From Kudoa neothunni (lineage: Eukaryota > Cnidaria), in assembly GCA_964304625.1 (NCBI GenBank), contig OZ199838.1, positions 2,852,001 through 2,916,000 on the forward strand: DNA of 64,000 bases, given 5' to 3'. Every line of letters begins with the position of its first letter. Position 1 is the first letter of the stretch. The notes under the pieces are model-generated. The model saw only the letters and a program-made list of their open reading frames with translations. It made no database searches and was not told the DNA's origin. Positions 10,333 through 23,394 of this stretch are shown here, piece by piece. Made by a program: the position numbers and the translations under genes.

Positions 10333-13300
10333 AAATATCGACGTTAACCACATAGTGCGATACTCTAAAATGCTCTCAATGAAAGAGATCAACCAAGTTT
10401 TGAATAACTACTTAGGTTTTACTATTTGAATTAATTGTGATGCAGCAAATTCTTCTCTTTGTAAAGATTATCAAATAAAGCACCATACAAATTGTAGTTT
10501 GTTGGTCACACGCTATATATCTAATTATCAGGATGTGTTAGATTCAATTCAAAATCGCTAGTACCAATTGTCGAACTTCAAATTGAGATTATCGATTGCC
10601 GAGTGAACACTGCTTAAATAATCTTTTGGTCAGGATGAAAGTCATCTATTAGTCGAATTTATTCATTTAGAGGTAACGTTGGAGATTTAGTGGCAAAACA
10701 GGTGCTAATACCACGATTCGAACCACACACCAACAGCTTCGAGGGTCAATGTCTTAGTTCAATATACGCGCATGCATCCAACATTTAAAATAATTATAAT
10801 TTCTCTAATTAATCGAGCATATTAATTGCAATTCATACATCTATGTAGCCACCGTCTAGCTAAACTTTAGCGGAATTATTTACGATGCGTATACACACCC
10901 AGAATTAAAAACATTAGTAAAATATGCAAAATCTTAACATGTCTTTTTTATTTTTTTAATAGATTTTTGCAGGCGTATTTTTCTATTTAAAGTTATCGTC
11001 TCAGTTTCGTCAATTATAATTTTAAACGGAACATATCGTTAGGTTTTAACGCTTTAACTTGTTTAAATCGTCTCTTTAACTTTTGGTCGATATATACAAA
11101 GTTTTAAAGTTCTAAGCAGTCTCAAAATTTAGATTCTACTTAATTATACGAGCTGAGTGAATAGTAGATTAGAGACCTAAGAAGCCGTGAAATGCCGGAG
11201 GAAAATCGCCGGTATCAGTTTTTGTAGAGAATAATAAAATCGAGATTTCACATTAGAGCTCAATAAGTGGCGAAAAAAGACTAATCAAACGTTAAAAATG
11301 AATTATTTCATTGCCAGACAATGTTTTTCATATTACAGATTCTGGAAATAAAACCATATAAAATTAATTTTGATTTATTTAATGTTTGCTGCTCTGCACA
11401 AAATAATTAATTAAGAAATTAAAGGTTAATATTTATGCGCCACTGAATCATTTTCTTTATTCACCTTAAAAGAAAACCAACTTTTGCGCTTTTATAGAAT
11501 CAGATTGGTATCATACAGGGGCAGTTTAAATATTCATCATAAGTATTAACCCTCAAAGCAACGCTGCTTGATTCTTTTTAATTGCCGCATCCTTCTCAGA
11601 AAAGAAGTTTAAAAATAGACTTAACATTAAAAAGTAAAGATATTTCTACTAAAATTACGTTGGAGGAAAATCAGTCTATTTTGACTAGAAAACAAATGTA
11701 AATAAAATAAATACAACCGATAATAAAATTAAGGTTTTGATATTTTCCTGGTCTTATTTTCACAATGATTCGGTAAAAACGAATCTCTTTACCAGATAAA
11801 CATATACTTAAATCATAATTTGTAAATGAATTAGATATATTAATATTTTAGTATGACAAAAGATTTTAATAAGTGCACATGCGCGTAATGTTCATTTTGC
11901 TGTATTTCGGTTTTAATTATAAATTTAAAATTACGTCAGAAAATAAACATGCTATCTAAATTTTAATTTAATGTTTTAGTTTATATAATTTCTAGGTGAA
12001 AATTAATTCTAAATTAAGGTATAAAAATCTAACATTTTACCTAAAATAGATAATAAACCTATGGAATTAATTTCTTCATTATAGCGGAGTTTAATCGCTA
12101 ATCGAATTTAAAATATTTTTAAAAACAATGTGTAAAGTATTTTTATTATATTTAAAGTAAATAATGTAACTTCGAAAAGGGATAATGAGAACAATGTGGA
12201 TGGCATTTAAATATTTTTTCTAAAAAACTGTGGACTTAATTACCAAATACGAATTGATTTCTTTTATACATATATCCCGGGAGTCTAATATCACTGATCA
12301 AATTGATGTTAAATCAAATATACACGATCCGACAGAATCTTGGAGGAATCCGACCAACGACAATCAATTATAACAAAATAATTAAATTTTGCTTTATTTC
12401 GGTTTAATGAATCAATAATTATTGATTAATAATAAACTAAAATATTTATCTCTAAAATTTGCGAGAAACGCATATAATAGTTCGGATGGATTAACTCATT
12501 CATTAAATCTTATATGAAATGTTTGAAAATAATCATACACTACATTAATCTCGAAACATTAGTAAGTTTTGTTTTATGTACATGCAATCTAATGGTTATA
12601 TGGATGTTTTATATGTTTAAAGTTTAAACGAATCTTCACATATACAAAAATGAAAATTGCCGTAGGAAGCGATTGATTTTGCTCTTCTGCAAAGGAATAT
12701 TTTATTTTATATTCCTAAAATCTATAATATTTTAATTTATTTGTTGTCATAAATGACTTATAAGTTTTCTTTATTATAATGTGGAAAACAGCGGTTTTAA
12801 AAATCCGATAGTAAATATCTTCCATTATTAATTAAATATCTTTTAAGTTTAGCAAGAGAGAACCGCAAAAAAATTTATAAACTAAAACATCATTATTGAT
12901 TATTGAAAATGATGTTTGATTGTAAAAATTTTAAAATGGTATTAGTGTAATTATAATTTATAAATAATAAATATTAAAATGAGAATAATATATTTGAAAA
13001 AATAACATCTTTTAGATTTAATTATCATGTTTTTCTGTCACAATTGAAAATCAACATGTATAAACCCGTTTTTTATAAAAATATTTTATTACTTTCTTCA
13101 ACTGTGATAGGATTTAATTTGATCATTGTTGAAAAAAAATTAAATTAAAATAAATATAAACGAGTGTATAAGATGAAATCACAAAATATCAAAATTAAAT
13201 TAAATGTAAAATAACACCTTCATTCTTAACGCGCGCGCCATTATATGTCATGGTTCTTACGTGGATCATTTGCTTTTTCTTACCCAACCGAACCTTGATA

Positions 13301-13845
13301 AATCCAAATCTGTTTATAATTTAATTCCAAAAATTAGATTTAAAAGAAAAATCTATCGCAATTAATTCGGAAAGAACACCATACTAGATACACAAGATTA
13401 TCAAGCTTATCTTTAATTCTCAACCCTTAAAGTTGTAATAAATCCAACGAGGTGGTTGTACCATTATTAATCAGTTAGATCATGCTGAACATTTTAAGAC
13501 TCAAACGGATTGAATGGCTTCTATCCAGTGATGGATGGGATATCCAAAATTGTAAAATATACCTAGAAATATGCTTTTATAACAAGTTTTCCAAAGAACA
13601 AATGTTAAATAGTTTGTTTTTAAGAAAATAATTGAGTTTTATACTGCACACACGCGCAACTACATGGATATTGCGCGCAGAATATGTAATGCGTACCTTT
13701 TCGCCATTCCCCGGTAAAGTGCGCAATAACCGCTGTTGACTGTATTGCGTCAATTTAAATCGTTATTCAGCCAATAAATATAAGCTTTCATTTAAATACA
13801 ATTTAATATTGAAATAAAATAAAGATATTGTTCGTTAATATCCAA
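10333..13845. other. AT-rich intergenic region, nothing recognised
   Basis: About 3.5 kb without a supportable gene on either strand. It is dominated by A/T-rich low complexity. A B-box-like GGTTCGAATC on the minus strand near 10712-10721 lacks the rest of a tRNA. I see no paired transposon ends. Confidence 0.5.
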
Positions 13846-14539
13846 TTAATTGTCTCTAAAAACTAACACGTTCTTAATCGGCTGAATGAAAAATTTAAAA
13901 TTGTGATTTCGTTCATTTTTATTTGTAACAATTTTTGTTCGAGGGATCGAACAGGGACGAATCTTACGAGTTTGCCGTTCCTGGTAGTATGGTTGTCTCA
14001 CTCTAATAATTGGACACCATGATGAATGCTGTGGGGAAATAATATGCGACTCAGGGTTGCTTCGTATTTTATTAACGGTTGTGCAGGAGGTGGATAAAGG
14101 AGTTATGACGCCAACAAACTTCATTACAACCTTTACAGCAAACGTAACCCCCTACAATGATTTATCAATCAACACATTATAAAAGCTAAGCGTTCCATTT
14201 TTTTAAATAAAGCAACTAATCAAGAGGTTTACACCGCAATAATAAAAACTTATATACTTAATATAAATTTCTCAAACCTCATTATTAAAAGTGACCAACT
14301 ATGGTAGTCATTCTAATTTATTAACTATAGACATATCCACTTCAGACACCAAAACCACTAAAGAAATTCGTTCAAACGAGTCTTTGGAAATAGTCGTTTC
14401 CGAAATGACCAATAAAATCAGTCATTTAACGAAAAAAACTATAGAACAATTTACAAACATACCAACACCTTTCACAACAAAATAAACGAGACCTATCCCT
14501 CTGCATGTTTTCATTCGTTTATCATCCCAATACTACTTC

Positions 14540-14602
14540 AAACAAAATAAGAGTTTCTTAACAAATTGTTAAAAACTGACCAACAAAAAATATTGCTAGC
14601 TT

Positions 14603-14638
<36 letters not shown>

Positions 14639-15380
14639 ATTCACGCACATATCACAAACTATTCTAATTCTGTATGGTCCCACTGGAAGAAATGGGAAAA
14701 CTACAATCATCAAAATAATAGAAAAATTCTTCTGGAATTTTGACCACACTATCCCGTCTGGGTTGCTTATGTTTAATAAAAACCATGAATCCACAACGAA
14801 CAATATGGATCCGAGAATCGCACCATTTCTGAGCGAAAAAATAGCCACAATGGGTGAAACAAAGCAAAAATAATTCTTTCAACGAACAATTTACCCTCAT
14901 TTTCAATCTTGGATAAGGCGGATTCGGATTGTGAATTTTCCATTCCAATTTAAAGGAAAAATTGAATGTGACATGGAAAATTTACTCCAAGAGTTAACTA
15001 CCAATGTCTGCATGTCGGAATTATTCGACATAATAAATAAACTCAGATAGATTTAAAGAATCCAAAATATGAGATTCAGTGTTTTACAAAATTTCGAGGA
15101 AAAATTTTCCAAATTTTTGAAACAACATGTCACCCTAAGTGACAATAAAAATGAGTAGATCGTTTTTGTAGGCCTAATGAAATTGTACGATGAGGAAATA
15201 TCGAAAAATAATCGTGCCAACCTCTATAAACAGCACCGCTATGAATTTTGTTGTCACCTTAGGTCGATGGGTTTAGACCCCTTCGAGACTATATCTAGAG
15301 TCAACGGGATTTCAAAAAATGCAAATACCAATAACTATTATTATTATTATTATAAACAATTACTAGATGCGTTTTGATTT
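14540..15380 (+). mobile_element. Virus-like SF3/D5-type helicase fossil
   Basis: A fossil piece of a DNA-virus-style superfamily 3 helicase of the D5 type, known from nucleocytoplasmic large DNA viruses, virophages and related elements. Legible parts are a P-loop segment near 14660-14720 (LILYGPTGRNGKTT, compare the family pattern GPxxNGKS/T), a middle helicase region, and the arginine-rich WIRRIRIVNFPFQFK near 14905-14950 that matches the family's W-R-R-(I/L)-x-x-(I/V)-x-F block. A helical C-terminal region follows to about 15375. The piece looks broken, with several breaks, and is probably old. A (GA)n microsatellite lies at 14607-14634. A Ser/Thr-rich frame just upstream (14291-14485) may or may not belong to it. 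No capsid, integrase or other viral partner was recognised nearby. Confidence 0.55.
14607..14634. repeat. (GA)n microsatellite
   Basis: About 14 copies of the dinucleotide GA, inside the helicase fossil region. Confidence 0.95.
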
Positions 15381-15452
15381 GTGTTATGTCATGAAAAATT
15401 ATTGTTTCTATTGTGCGTTCACATGTCCAAATTAATATGTATACTATGTGTA

Positions 15453-15627
15453 CAGTAGGTGACGGGTCGTAAATTTGAACTAATTCTTATATACAGCAAA
15501 TAAAAACAAAAACTAAGATTTTAATAATTTATTAAATTGTTATGCTTTCATTCGATTCATTTTACTTAGTAATAGTATTGTGTTAGTCATTTATTCGTGG
15601 CAGGTACCCACTCGCCGTCACCTACTG
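15453..15627. mobile_element. Tc1/mariner-type MITE with TA duplication
   Basis: A 175-bp element with inverted ends CAGTAGGTGACGG (left) and CCGTCACCTACTG (right), flanked on both sides by TA (15451-15452 and 15628-15629). Thirteen terminal bases match perfectly, so it is young or well conserved. Its interior is AT-rich and non-coding. The right TA runs into a (TA)n tract to 15649. TA duplication and CAGT ends are the Tc1/mariner signature. Confidence 0.8.
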
Positions 15628-15999
15628 TATATATATATATATATATATAATGTTCACAATCTTGTTGTTTTGTTAGGAAACTCCCAATAAATAATCAAAA
15701 CCTATATGTAATTGTTAAGTATTTGTTTATGTACTCATAAACTTAGCGAAAGTTTGAACATTTACGCTAATCTGAACGCGGTCCATTTTAATCTGTGTTT
15801 TTCTCTGCACTGCCTGCTTACATAATACATAACAGTAATTAATTAACGACCATTAACTGGAGATGAAGTTGCAATAACAAAATAAAAATTGATTATATTA
15901 ATTGTCTTATATATATATATTTACAAAATTAGACCATATATGTCAAATTAAATTGAGTATTTCACGTTATAACAACATGTATCAACGTTTACAATGATG

Positions 16000-16060
16000 T
16001 CTACTATATATATAAAGCTGAAGTGCCCGTGTGTGTGCCAAAATTTTTTCCTTATCGAGA
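16000..16060 (+). mobile_element. Helitron-like 5' terminus
   Basis: Begins TCTACTATATATATAAAGCT, then GAAGTGCCCGTGTGTGTG. A TC start followed by TACTATATATATAAAGCTGAAG is a widespread 5' end of invertebrate Helitrons (established pattern, from memory). I did not find a matching 3' hairpin with CTRR, so the extent is unknown. A weaker similar motif (CCATCTATATATCCGTATGT) lies near 16290. Confidence 0.5.
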
Positions 16061-16773
16061 GACATTTAGAAATTTTTTAAAAATCACAGTGCTTCGAAAA
16101 ATCTTTAAATCATTTTCACACTACCACGTGTTTCCAAAAGTGTTTAGAAAATGGTGATTTTGTCGATTCAAGTTAGTTTATTCGATTACTGGAGTTCAAC
16201 AAAGGATTAACACCGGCTTATGTCATCGTGAAGATCGGTTGAAGTTAACATTCTCCCTTATATGCTGTATATAATGTCAATTAAGCAATTCCATCTATAT
16301 ATCCGTATGTATGTATAAGTTTGGCGTTCCTGTTTAGATGTTTGTGCATATTCACTCCTTATTTGTGGAGTTTTAACGTATTTGACTTGATAAACATATT
16401 TTGAAGGTTCTATTAATGGTTTTAGATATTATAAAAAATCTATATATGTTTCATGAGTAACGAATTGATGGAGAACTTTAAAATTACATTGATTGAAGCA
16501 TTATAATGGAAATACTGCATTCGTAGATTTAATTGAAATTGTCCGCTAAGTTTAACTTCCCGTGATTAAATTCAATTCAGATGGTTGTACGTTTATTTCG
16601 TTCGATTATTCATATTGTTTATGTCGAAGTTGACCCGATTTCTGGCTGTTTTTGGGGAAAAAATGCGTTATGATCTTGCGGGGCCAAGAGATATTAATCT
16701 GAGTAATAAAAATTAATTTTCGTCTATCTTCTTCTAACTCTATATCTTTTCCTATTTATTTGTCTCTCGTAAA

Positions 16774-16805
16774 CAGTGGTGCACAAACTTTATGAGCCGG
16801 ACCAA
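16774..16805 (+). mobile_element. hAT-like terminal sequence
   Basis: Reads CAGTGGTGCACAAACTTTAT, then GAGCCGGACC, close to the classic hAT end CAGTGGTTCYCAAACTTTTT...GGGCCG. No inverted partner was found nearby, so only one end is supported. Confidence 0.4.
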
Positions 16806-17301
16806 AAATAACGTTTAGAGTAACATTTTAACGGGATTTAGATAATTCGGGAGTGCAAAAAAATACGACACTGACGTTATATTATTTAGTTTTGGTGCAG
16901 AGCGCTGAAACTTTGAAATGAACGCCGTGATAGATACACTCCTTCACAGAAATGATCATAGTTAAAAATTCGACATCAAAATCGTTGAAAGTATGTCACT
17001 TAAAATTTTTTAGTTATTTTTCATCTATGGAAGTTAAAATGCAGAATAGTGGCCAAATTTTCCGATTAAATGGTATCACCTATGGAAATAACTACGAGGG
17101 GCTCGCAGTTATTTATGATAGATTATAGCAAATATTATCGATAACAAATACAGTGTCGAAAATAACCTACTGGTGGTGAAAAAATGATAAATTCAAAAAA
17201 TTAAAATAATCCACAGGTTAGATTTTTATTGTGGTCGCTGATTTGGATTACGACCAGTATTCTTCATTTTAGACGGCATAAGTTAAATGATTAAGTCAAT
17301 A

Positions 17302-17502
17302 CAGTGGGTGAGGGGTAATACGCACTTTCGGTTTTTGATATAGAATTTACTACTTGTTGAATATATTACTTCAGTTGGCGTTTATAAACTTAATGTAATT
17401 TAGTTTTAAACCTGAGAAATAATTTTCAGACAAAAATTCAACAGAATATTGTAATTTAAAGGCATTGTTGGCTAATTCGCACTTTTTCCCCTTCACCCAC
17501 TG
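17302..17502. mobile_element. Tc1/mariner-type MITE, second family
   Basis: About 200 bp. The left end reads CAGTGGGTGAGGGG and then TAATACGCACTTT; the reverse complement of the right end is CAGTGGGTGAAGGGGAAAAA, then GTGCGAA. TA precedes the left end; the right flank is CATA. The ends are related to, but distinct from, those of the element at 15453-15627. A (TA)n tract follows at 17543-17572. A lone related end (CAGTGGTGAGTAAATGCGAC) lies near 29304. Confidence 0.7.
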
Positions 17503-17505
17503 CAT

Positions 17506-17539
17506 AAAGCGATCGGACAAAAAAGGAAAAATTAATATG

Positions 17540-17580
<41 letters not shown>

Positions 17581-18212
17581 TTTGTATTTATTCTTTGAAA
17601 TCATCAATTATAATTTTTAACCATTATTTGATTAACAATGTTTGAAATGAGTAATTCAGCAGATTGAACCCACATGCTCGTTGTACGTTAATGATTAAAA
17701 ACAATATTATACAAGTTAATATAAAATTATGTATCATGTAATTAAAGAAGAATAAGAAAGAATTAATAATCAGAAATAAAGTTTTATAATCCTGCTTATC
17801 GGCTTAGTAACTAACTGTCCACATGTTTCAGATTAGAATAAATTTTATAAACGTTGGTCGTTGACCTAAAAAAATATAATAATATCTCATGTCTAGAAAT
17901 ATAAAATGATCAACTTTGAACATATGTATAATTTCAAAAAAGATCTCTAAATATGAAAAAATTATAATAATCATTTTTATATATTTTCCATAAAGTGAAG
18001 CCATTATTTAAAATTTATATACAAGAATTTAATAAGAAACGAAAACATCCCAAACTATAACGCAGAATATATGTTAAAATATCTAATTTTATTTAGCAGA
18101 GAGATTAGTATAAAGATAAATTTTATTTGGGATATGACGCTATAAAGCAACTAGAAACCTGTTGAATATAACCTAGTATGTGATTAAAAGTCGAAATTTA
18201 TTGTAAATTATC
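17506..18212. other. AT-rich spacer
   Basis: Contains the (TA)n tract at 17543-17572 and no gene that I can support. Confidence 0.5.
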
Positions 18213-19182
18213 CTAGGTCAGGTCTTTCTTTCGTAGAATATAGAGTTTGTAGGTCATTCCTTGTGCCCACCTTGGTATGGTTATGGTTATTTGTGCGAAA
18301 CCCTTACTTTTCTTATAGGTAACCTCTTTCTCATCTAAAGATTGAAATACTCCTGAGATATTTTTGTGATTCATCGTTGGTTTGTTGAGATATGTGTGAA
18401 TTGATTCCTAATAGAATAATTATACATTTCGATTTTAATTTTCAACAGACATAGACCATATGGTTACCTTATGTAGCCGGATTTTTTGATCGGCTCTCAA
18501 CATTTTTTCACATTTCATAAATTTAAGTATAGTTCTTTTTAGATTGATATTAAAGTATTCTGAAGTTGTTTCATCTAGAAAGCGCATTGTTGCAAGAGAT
18601 TTCTTAAACAACAAGCGACTAACGTATTCACCAAAACTAAACACTACTTTGGTAACTATAACACACACGCGAGGTATAAAGACATTATTGTACATGTAAT
18701 AAGGTACCTCTATTTTCAGCGATGTAACCAAGCTGGATCGTCAAATACAAAACCATGTCGTTTGGATTTAGAATGGTGAGATCTGTGTCGCTCACACAGG
18801 ATCTTTCATAGGAAACATTATTTTGGGTCCAACTTTCAAGTTGGAGTATACCGTTGATATTGATCAAATTCGATGACATTTTAAGTCCTTGTGATTTTTG
18901 TAGAAAGTTCAACTTATAGCTTTCATGGCGGAAACCACTTGTTTGAGTTAGAGTGAATATCTTCAATGTGATTTCGTAGGGATTTATTTCTTTTTGGTTG
19001 GGGATAGTAGTGTCTACAATGTTGACAGAAATTTCTCGGAATTCACTCGTTAGATCTGAATATTGATTGGGGGCATTTTTAGGGAAATTTTTTGTATTAT
19101 TTATGATTGGTTGGGCGTGGACATGATAAAAAATGATTAATCCCCAAATTCCTACCACACGAAACGCTGTTATTTTTGTCAT
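18213..19182 (-). CDS. Secreted protein of unknown family
   Basis: Three exons with consistent phases: 19182-18708, 18655-18468 and 18407-18213, separated by introns of 52 and 60 bp (both GT-AG). They give 858 coding bases, 285 residues, with no internal break and a TAG stop. The N-terminus is a good signal peptide: TKITAF then RVVGIWGLIIFYHVHAQ. No further membrane span is seen, so secretion or the ER lumen is likely (inference). The mature part has possible N-glycosylation sites (INNTKN and QNNVSY) and only two cysteines that I noticed (SCVSD and MKCEK). It ends in a basic segment (TYKLYILRKKDLT). I do not recognise the family. Confidence 0.65.
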
Positions 19183-20032
19183 TTTATTTCCCGAATAAAC
19201 ACAAACTCATCCAATAATTATCTCATTTGATCAGCTAATTTCAATTTAAGTTGCATTAACTGAATCGACTAACAGTTGTTCAACAGTATCCATGGAAATA
19301 TTGTCAAAATAAATCATAATCGCTTGTTCTATATTCCATATTCCAAAAAATCCAGTTGCTAACAGCAAATCAACTCTATTTTAATTCCAACTATTCAATT
19401 TCATACATCAACAAATAAACATTTCTGTTATTGATTTAAACCGGAAATCCTCCCACACTCTAATAGTCAGTACATCTCTTTAGAGATTGGGCATAAAACA
19501 CATTTTTAAAAAAATCATGTTTCGATCAATTTATTATAATGATTTTGCGATTATAGATATTCCATTTGATAGGCTGATTATTTCATTAAATTATAATAAT
19601 AGTAACGAATTGATTATTCCATGTCTAATTTATTAAACGTTGTAAGTTAATTTTTCGGCTAAATTACAGCATTCTTGTAATCTTTGTTGATTGTCGTGAG
19701 CAATAAAAAAGTTCGTATTATAAGTATTTTTTGCGGAAATATTCTTATTTGAAGGTACTGAAATAATTCCAACGTTTGATTCTGGTTATTCTCGATTTCT
19801 CCTAGAATACATTATAAAAATTTCCCCAAATGTGGGGATTTTTGCATTATTTTTATACATGTGTGTATGGTGGGAATATGTACATGATGGTTAGGAAGGC
19901 TGTAAACGACGGGAACCTATTCAAGTGCATTGTTTTCAGGAAAAAAAGTTTTATTCAAAATAGGACAATATTTGAAATGTCGAGGCTTTCTTTGTGGATA
20001 ATTTTTATTGCGATTCAGGCCATCCTCTAAAT
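19183..20032. other. Spacer, nothing firm
   Basis: AT-rich. The frame at 19830-20030 (+) has no recognisable domain and no clear gene structure. Confidence 0.4.
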
Positions 20033-20226
20033 ATGGCCGATGAAGCTTTGCATCAGCATTTGGATATATATCAACAAATTAAACAATATTAGAACGAGTG
20101 CTCATTGTTGGGAACATAATGACTCCAAATTTAGACGAAGAACCCAGTGAAACCACCTTCTCAACAAGAAAATACAAAATACGTCGTAGGAAAGCTTTTA
20201 AGGGGTCACTAATATTAAATAATAGG
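20033..20226 (+). CDS. Possible exon(s) of a small unknown gene
   Basis: An ATG at 20033 opens MADEALHQHLDIYQQIKQY, and after a stop or short intron a second coding-like piece reads MTPNLDEEPSETTF then STRKYKIRRRKAFKG, ending before a GTGAGG donor at about 20226. The composition (charged, helical, then basic) looks protein-coding rather than random AT sequence. I cannot join the two pieces or name a family, and no clear downstream exon was found before the Rab escort gene. Confidence 0.25.
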
Positions 20227-20818
20227 TGAGGACGATTCTTAAAAATTGAAAAGATTTGACACAGATAAGTTCTCGAGAATATTATTTGAGATTAATCCAT
20301 GGTATCTTTATATATTAAAGATGAGGTTAGTTGCTCTCGTAATATGTCATACAATTCGTATAGAATATGCTTGAGGAACATTCAAGCGAAAGTACCAGAA
20401 TTCCATTAATAAGATACCCCAGAATTTGGACGACTATATATATCTGACTAACTGTGTAAAATAAAATATTAACAAGGGAATTGAGTACCCTCTCTAAACA
20501 TATAATGAATATATTTGCAAATTAAAAATTTCGTCCGATAACTACACGTATACTGTAATTTAGCCAATTTTTTTAAAAATCGAAAGTTACTATAGTCACC
20601 ATTTTAAATCACATTTATCTAAAATAATTTTTCATATGGCTATATTAAATATCAATTGCTTGATCGTATCACCAATTAATGTTCTATAGCAGATTTCTCA
20701 CATTTTCAAGGGTTTATTTGATTGCACTAATATTCTATGTAAAATAGGGGCTAAATTAGATATCGACGCAAGCGCAGAGGGGTAAGAGATTAGGTGGAGG
20801 CCTTGATTACGTTTGGAA

Positions 20819-22663
20819 ATGGAGAACATCTTTGATTATATAATTATTGGAACTGGTAGCTGTCTCATTTATTAGTTGTTTCTAAGAATTTAAGAAATAA
20901 GCGTCAATTATTAAGGGCTAAAAAATGCTATTCTCTCAGCTGGATTAGCTCAACGAAAAATGTCAATCTACCACATTGACAAGTATATTATGGTGGATTT
21001 ATCGAATGCCATTTAATTTTTGCCAAAGAAAGCCAAACTATGGAAGTTATTGGATGTCACTTACATTCGAGGAAATTCTTGAAATTGAAAAGAATCCTCA
21101 GCAATATACGGATGAATGTTTTTCTAATTTTGAGTTTGTGAACAATTTGTGGTAGGTTAATGATAGAGTTTGCATTTTTAAGTTGTTTTTAGTGAAGAGA
21201 TTGAGACCAACGATTCAACTGAAGAGAGTTTACCACAATCGGGTGCCTCTGAGCACATACTAACTCAACAAAAATGTCTGCAACATCCCTCAACGTTAAC
21301 TATCAAAGATATGACGCGATTGTCAAATAAATTCAAATTCGATTTCGTTCCAAAGATTTTCCAAAACAATTGCAAAACAATCAAACTTATAGTTGACTCT
21401 CAAACTCATAATTATTTGGAATTTATGGTCCATGGAAAAAGTTTTATTGGCCACTGCAACGCTAGCGAAGACCTACTCATGATACCATTCACTCGCGGAG
21501 ATGTTTTTAGAAACGATCGAATGAATCCGTTAGAGAAACGCTCTTTTGTTAGATTTATCACCAAATGTTTGCAACTTTATTCCACTATTACCGCCATCCC
21601 CATCCCCACGCCCACCCCCACCAACGAAGATAATGAACAAGTTGATTGTGATGGAATGCCTTCTGAAGAAGATTTAGCGAAGAAGGAGTTACAATTGGAG
21701 TTGATAGAATTTTTTAAGCACGCCAAACTACCCAATAACCTTTTAAATGTGTTATCGCACGGTTACATTATCAGTGACTGCTTTTTGAACGAAGAGGGAA
21801 AGTTGTTGAAAGGATTAGACTTTGTGAGACAGTTAGGAGCGTTAACTGAAGCGCTATACACCTTTAACACCCAATCCACACATGTTTGTCTGCGTTATGG
21901 CATTAGCGAGCTGGCACAAGCGTTTTGTCGAGTGTCTGCGGTGTATGGAACTGTTTTCCGGCTAAATGTTCTGATTCCTTTATTGTTGATTATGATCCGG
22001 AAGATGAGGTTAAATTCACTTTAAAAATCAATGATGATGTTATTAGATCGAAAAATGTCATAGTTGAGCCACAATATTTAAAATATATAATCGGTGCACC
22101 GAGTCCACTCCATAAATCCCCAGTGAAAAAACTTATGCGGGCAATACTGGTAACCACTCACTCACTGTTTGCTCACACATCCACAGATGAACAACATGAA
22201 TCATCTTCTATTCTGACTATATTGGAGAAGAATATCAACGAGACAAACAATCAAGTGGATACAATTGCGTTTGAATTGGGCACCAAGTTAATGGTCACAC
22301 CGATGAATCTAAAGTTAGTTCATCTATTCAAGTGGAGCAATGAGGATTCTGCGAAACAATCTTTTCACAATTTATTAAAGATATATTTTTCAACGGATAA
22401 CGATCAATCCTCAGTAACAAAGCCCAAGATTTATATTCCTTCTTTTTTGTTCATAATGTTTATGAGGCGTTTGACCAGAATCAACATCCTCCATTGATTA
22501 CCACCACTTACCCACATCCTTCATTGAATGTAGATAACGAATTGATAGAGGTATCCTTGTGCCAATAATCTATTTTTATTATGCTATTTAGGTTGCTTCT
22601 CTAATGGAGTATATCGATCCTCAAACACCTATACTTTTACCTCGCAAAATCCACGATAATTAA
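20819..22663 (+). CDS. CHM: Rab escort protein (REP/CHM, Rab-GDI superfamily)
   Basis: REP presents new Rab GTPases to geranylgeranyl transferase in the cytosol. The ATG at 20819 opens the FAD/GDI-like motif MENIFDYIIIGTG, continued across a 60-bp intron as LKNAILSAGLAQRKMSIYHI and across a 46-bp intron as NYGSYWMSLTFEEI. After a 41-bp intron an acidic insert leads to the conserved RLSNKFKFDFVPKI, then RGDVFRNDRMNPLEKRSFVRF and the GDI signature region ELAQAFCRVSAVYGTVFRL. The last exon follows a 41-bp intron and ends at 22663. The reading frame slips twice, at the A run 21964-21966 and the T run 22443-22448. With one extra base at each the exons total 1659 bases (552 residues), so each looks like a single missing base. 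Either sequencing error or a recent pseudogene. Confidence 0.8.
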
Positions 22664-23394
22664 TAACTAGGATATTGGATTGATTTTTTACAAGTTAAAA
22701 TTCATTGTTTATAGTTTTAATTTTATACCATTTTGCTGTAAATTCAGTGTATCGCACATTATTTAATGAGCCGCTTATCAAGGAAATATCTGATTTTTGG
22801 CATTCCTTATTTGTTAGGTGTTCTCTTCTGGGTGTGTTTTTCATGCCGGATTAGGTTGAAACTTATTAAGTTAAGTTGAATTGGGACTAGGATCATGTCC
22901 TAGATAATTTTAATCCGTGTATGCATTTTTATAGCCATTCAAGAAATATTAATTTTTACCTTGATCACAATATTTGAAATTGAATGAAGAATAGCTCGAA
23001 TTCCCCACCCAACATAGCTCGGTGAAAGTTTTTCACTTAGAAGTTTCTTAGAAAAATATATTAATTTTTCAGATTAATGTATAGGAGTAAAGTTAAAATT
23101 TGTATAAAGCATTATGCTTTTAAAGATTGTAGTTAGCGAAATTAAGATCATGATTACTTCTAAAATCTAGATGAAGGTGTACCCACCCTGGCCTTCAATT
23201 AACAACTCTATATAAAGCCACGTAAATTTCTTGTTATAAGGAAACAATGTTGGCACGCATCTCTTGTCTACACATTAGATAATAGAATTTTAGATAACAA
23301 TTGGTGTTTTATTCTAATAATGTGCAGCGAGTTTTGTCAAAATTTAAATTAATTAAAATAATTTTTTAAACTATATTTTAAAAACAATTTTTGA

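Noticed and set aside
10700-10775. GGTTCGAATC B-box on the minus strand
   Set aside because: No matching A-box or foldable cloverleaf upstream; chance or a SINE-like remnant.
13846-14124. 92-codon frame on the minus strand next to the helicase fossil
   Set aside because: Somewhat protein-like (KIRPCSIPRTKIVTNK) but no family, no gene structure and no clear link to the fossil.
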